Shown here: positions 14,269 through 14,615 of the stretch, piece by piece
How the letters are laid out: the number at the start of each line of letters is the position of its first letter
How positions within the stretch are numbered: position 1 is the stretch's first letter
From: JANMZR01 sp031383555
Lineage (GTDB): Bacteria > Bacteroidota > Bacteroidia > Cytophagales > Spirosomataceae
DNA: 14,615 nt
Direction: 5' to 3'
NCBI GenBank assembly: GCA_031383555.1
Contig: JANMZR010000361.1
Location: 1-14,615 of the forward strand
Notes under the pieces: model-generated
Seen by the model: only the letters and a program-made list of their open reading frames with translations
The model's database searches: none
What the model was told of the DNA's origin: nothing
Position numbers and translations under genes: made by a program

Positions 14269-14615
14269 TTGAAAAAGACTTTCCTCTATATTTTAGTTCA
14301 AATCATTTCCTGGCCTGTAATTAGCCAAGTTGTTTCCTCCATTGCCAAAGCTGATCCAACTCAAAACACAGATAAAGTTAGTGTAGAGGTAAAATCTGAC
14401 GTACAAAATCAGAATAAATATTTGTTGCCATTATTTGGTAATATTGAAAAATCGGAAAAGGAGAAAGTTGTTGACCTTGCCTTTGTGAATATGTGCAAAA
14501 AAAACTTCCCTAATTTGATTGAAGCCTCAAAGTTTTTTGCAGACAGAGGCTGGGAATATTTGTCTGAATCTGAGCTTGATACAGCGATGCATAGGTTTAA
14601 CTTATGCTACCTTTT
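14269..14615 (+). CDS. Exported TPR-like protein, 5' part only (TTG start)
   Basis: An open frame of 115 codons that continues past the right edge. It starts at TTG 14269 (in-frame stop TAG at 14257, no ATG before the signal peptide). Residues 1-20 are a signal peptide: KK, then FLYILVQIISWPVIS, with cleavage likely near Q20 or A28. A polar stretch (28-62) follows. Residues about 86-115 (ASKFFADRGWEYLSESELDTAMHRF) have the tetratricopeptide pattern of small and aromatic positions (G94, W95, Y97, A106, F110), as in the first helix pair of a TPR. The role is unknown; such proteins often act as periplasmic or outer-membrane-associated scaffolds. Promoter, signal peptide and frame agree that the gene is real. 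Confidence 0.72.
   Translation, partial: MKKTFLYILVQIISWPVISQVVSSIAKADPTQNTDKVSVEVKSDVQNQNKYLLPLFGNIEKSEKEKVVDLAFVNMCKKNFPNLIEASKFFADRGWEYLSESELDTAMHRFNLCYL

Overview
The window looks like a chromosomal segment of a low-GC Bacteroidota bacterium, probably from the Cytophagales (class Cytophagia). That placement is inference from protein style and signals: there are no clear Shine-Dalgarno sites, several upstream regions carry the Bacteroidota promoter form (TTTG or TTG, about 19 nt, TAnnTTTG), leaders are A/T-rich, and the division-gene order ftsW-murG-murC-ftsQ-ftsA-ftsZ is the one seen in this phylum.

Layout. Positions 1-354 hold no convincing gene, but contain a 12-bp tandem repeat, a small hairpin, a strong rho-independent terminator for something to the left, and a textbook promoter. 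That promoter drives a 308-aa protein with a YkuD-like putative catalytic region and a C-terminal peptidoglycan-binding domain. A secreted SGNH/GDSL hydrolase lies convergent to it (1301-1951, minus). From 2153 to 9589 comes the 3' half of a division and cell wall (dcw) cluster, all on the plus strand: ftsW (SEDS glycosyltransferase), murG and murC (peptidoglycan precursors), then ftsQ, ftsA and ftsZ (divisome). It ends in a strong terminator (9614-9649). The usual 5' half (mraZ to murD) is not in the window; ftsW is instead preceded by a divergent, unrelated gene.

Downstream is a co-directional trio: a fructosamine-kinase-family protein and two tandem membrane-anchored alpha/beta hydrolases that are paralogues of each other. 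After a 271-bp AT-rich gap, with a possible 46-aa minus-strand ORF, come a RhlE-like DEAD-box RNA helicase and, after another well-formed promoter, the start of an exported TPR-like protein that runs off the right edge.

The division genes work as one unit: MurG makes lipid II, MurC adds the first L-Ala to the stem peptide, FtsW polymerises lipid II at the septum, FtsZ and FtsA form the cytoplasmic ring and its membrane anchor, and FtsQ links these to periplasmic partners. Most of the window is housekeeping. The points most worth a second look are the perfect 31-nt palindrome between murG and murC, three genes whose only plausible start is TTG, the divergent FtsZ tail and FtsW loop, and the YkuD-like lysin. 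I see no convincing new multi-gene system, CRISPR array, tRNA or insertion sequence.
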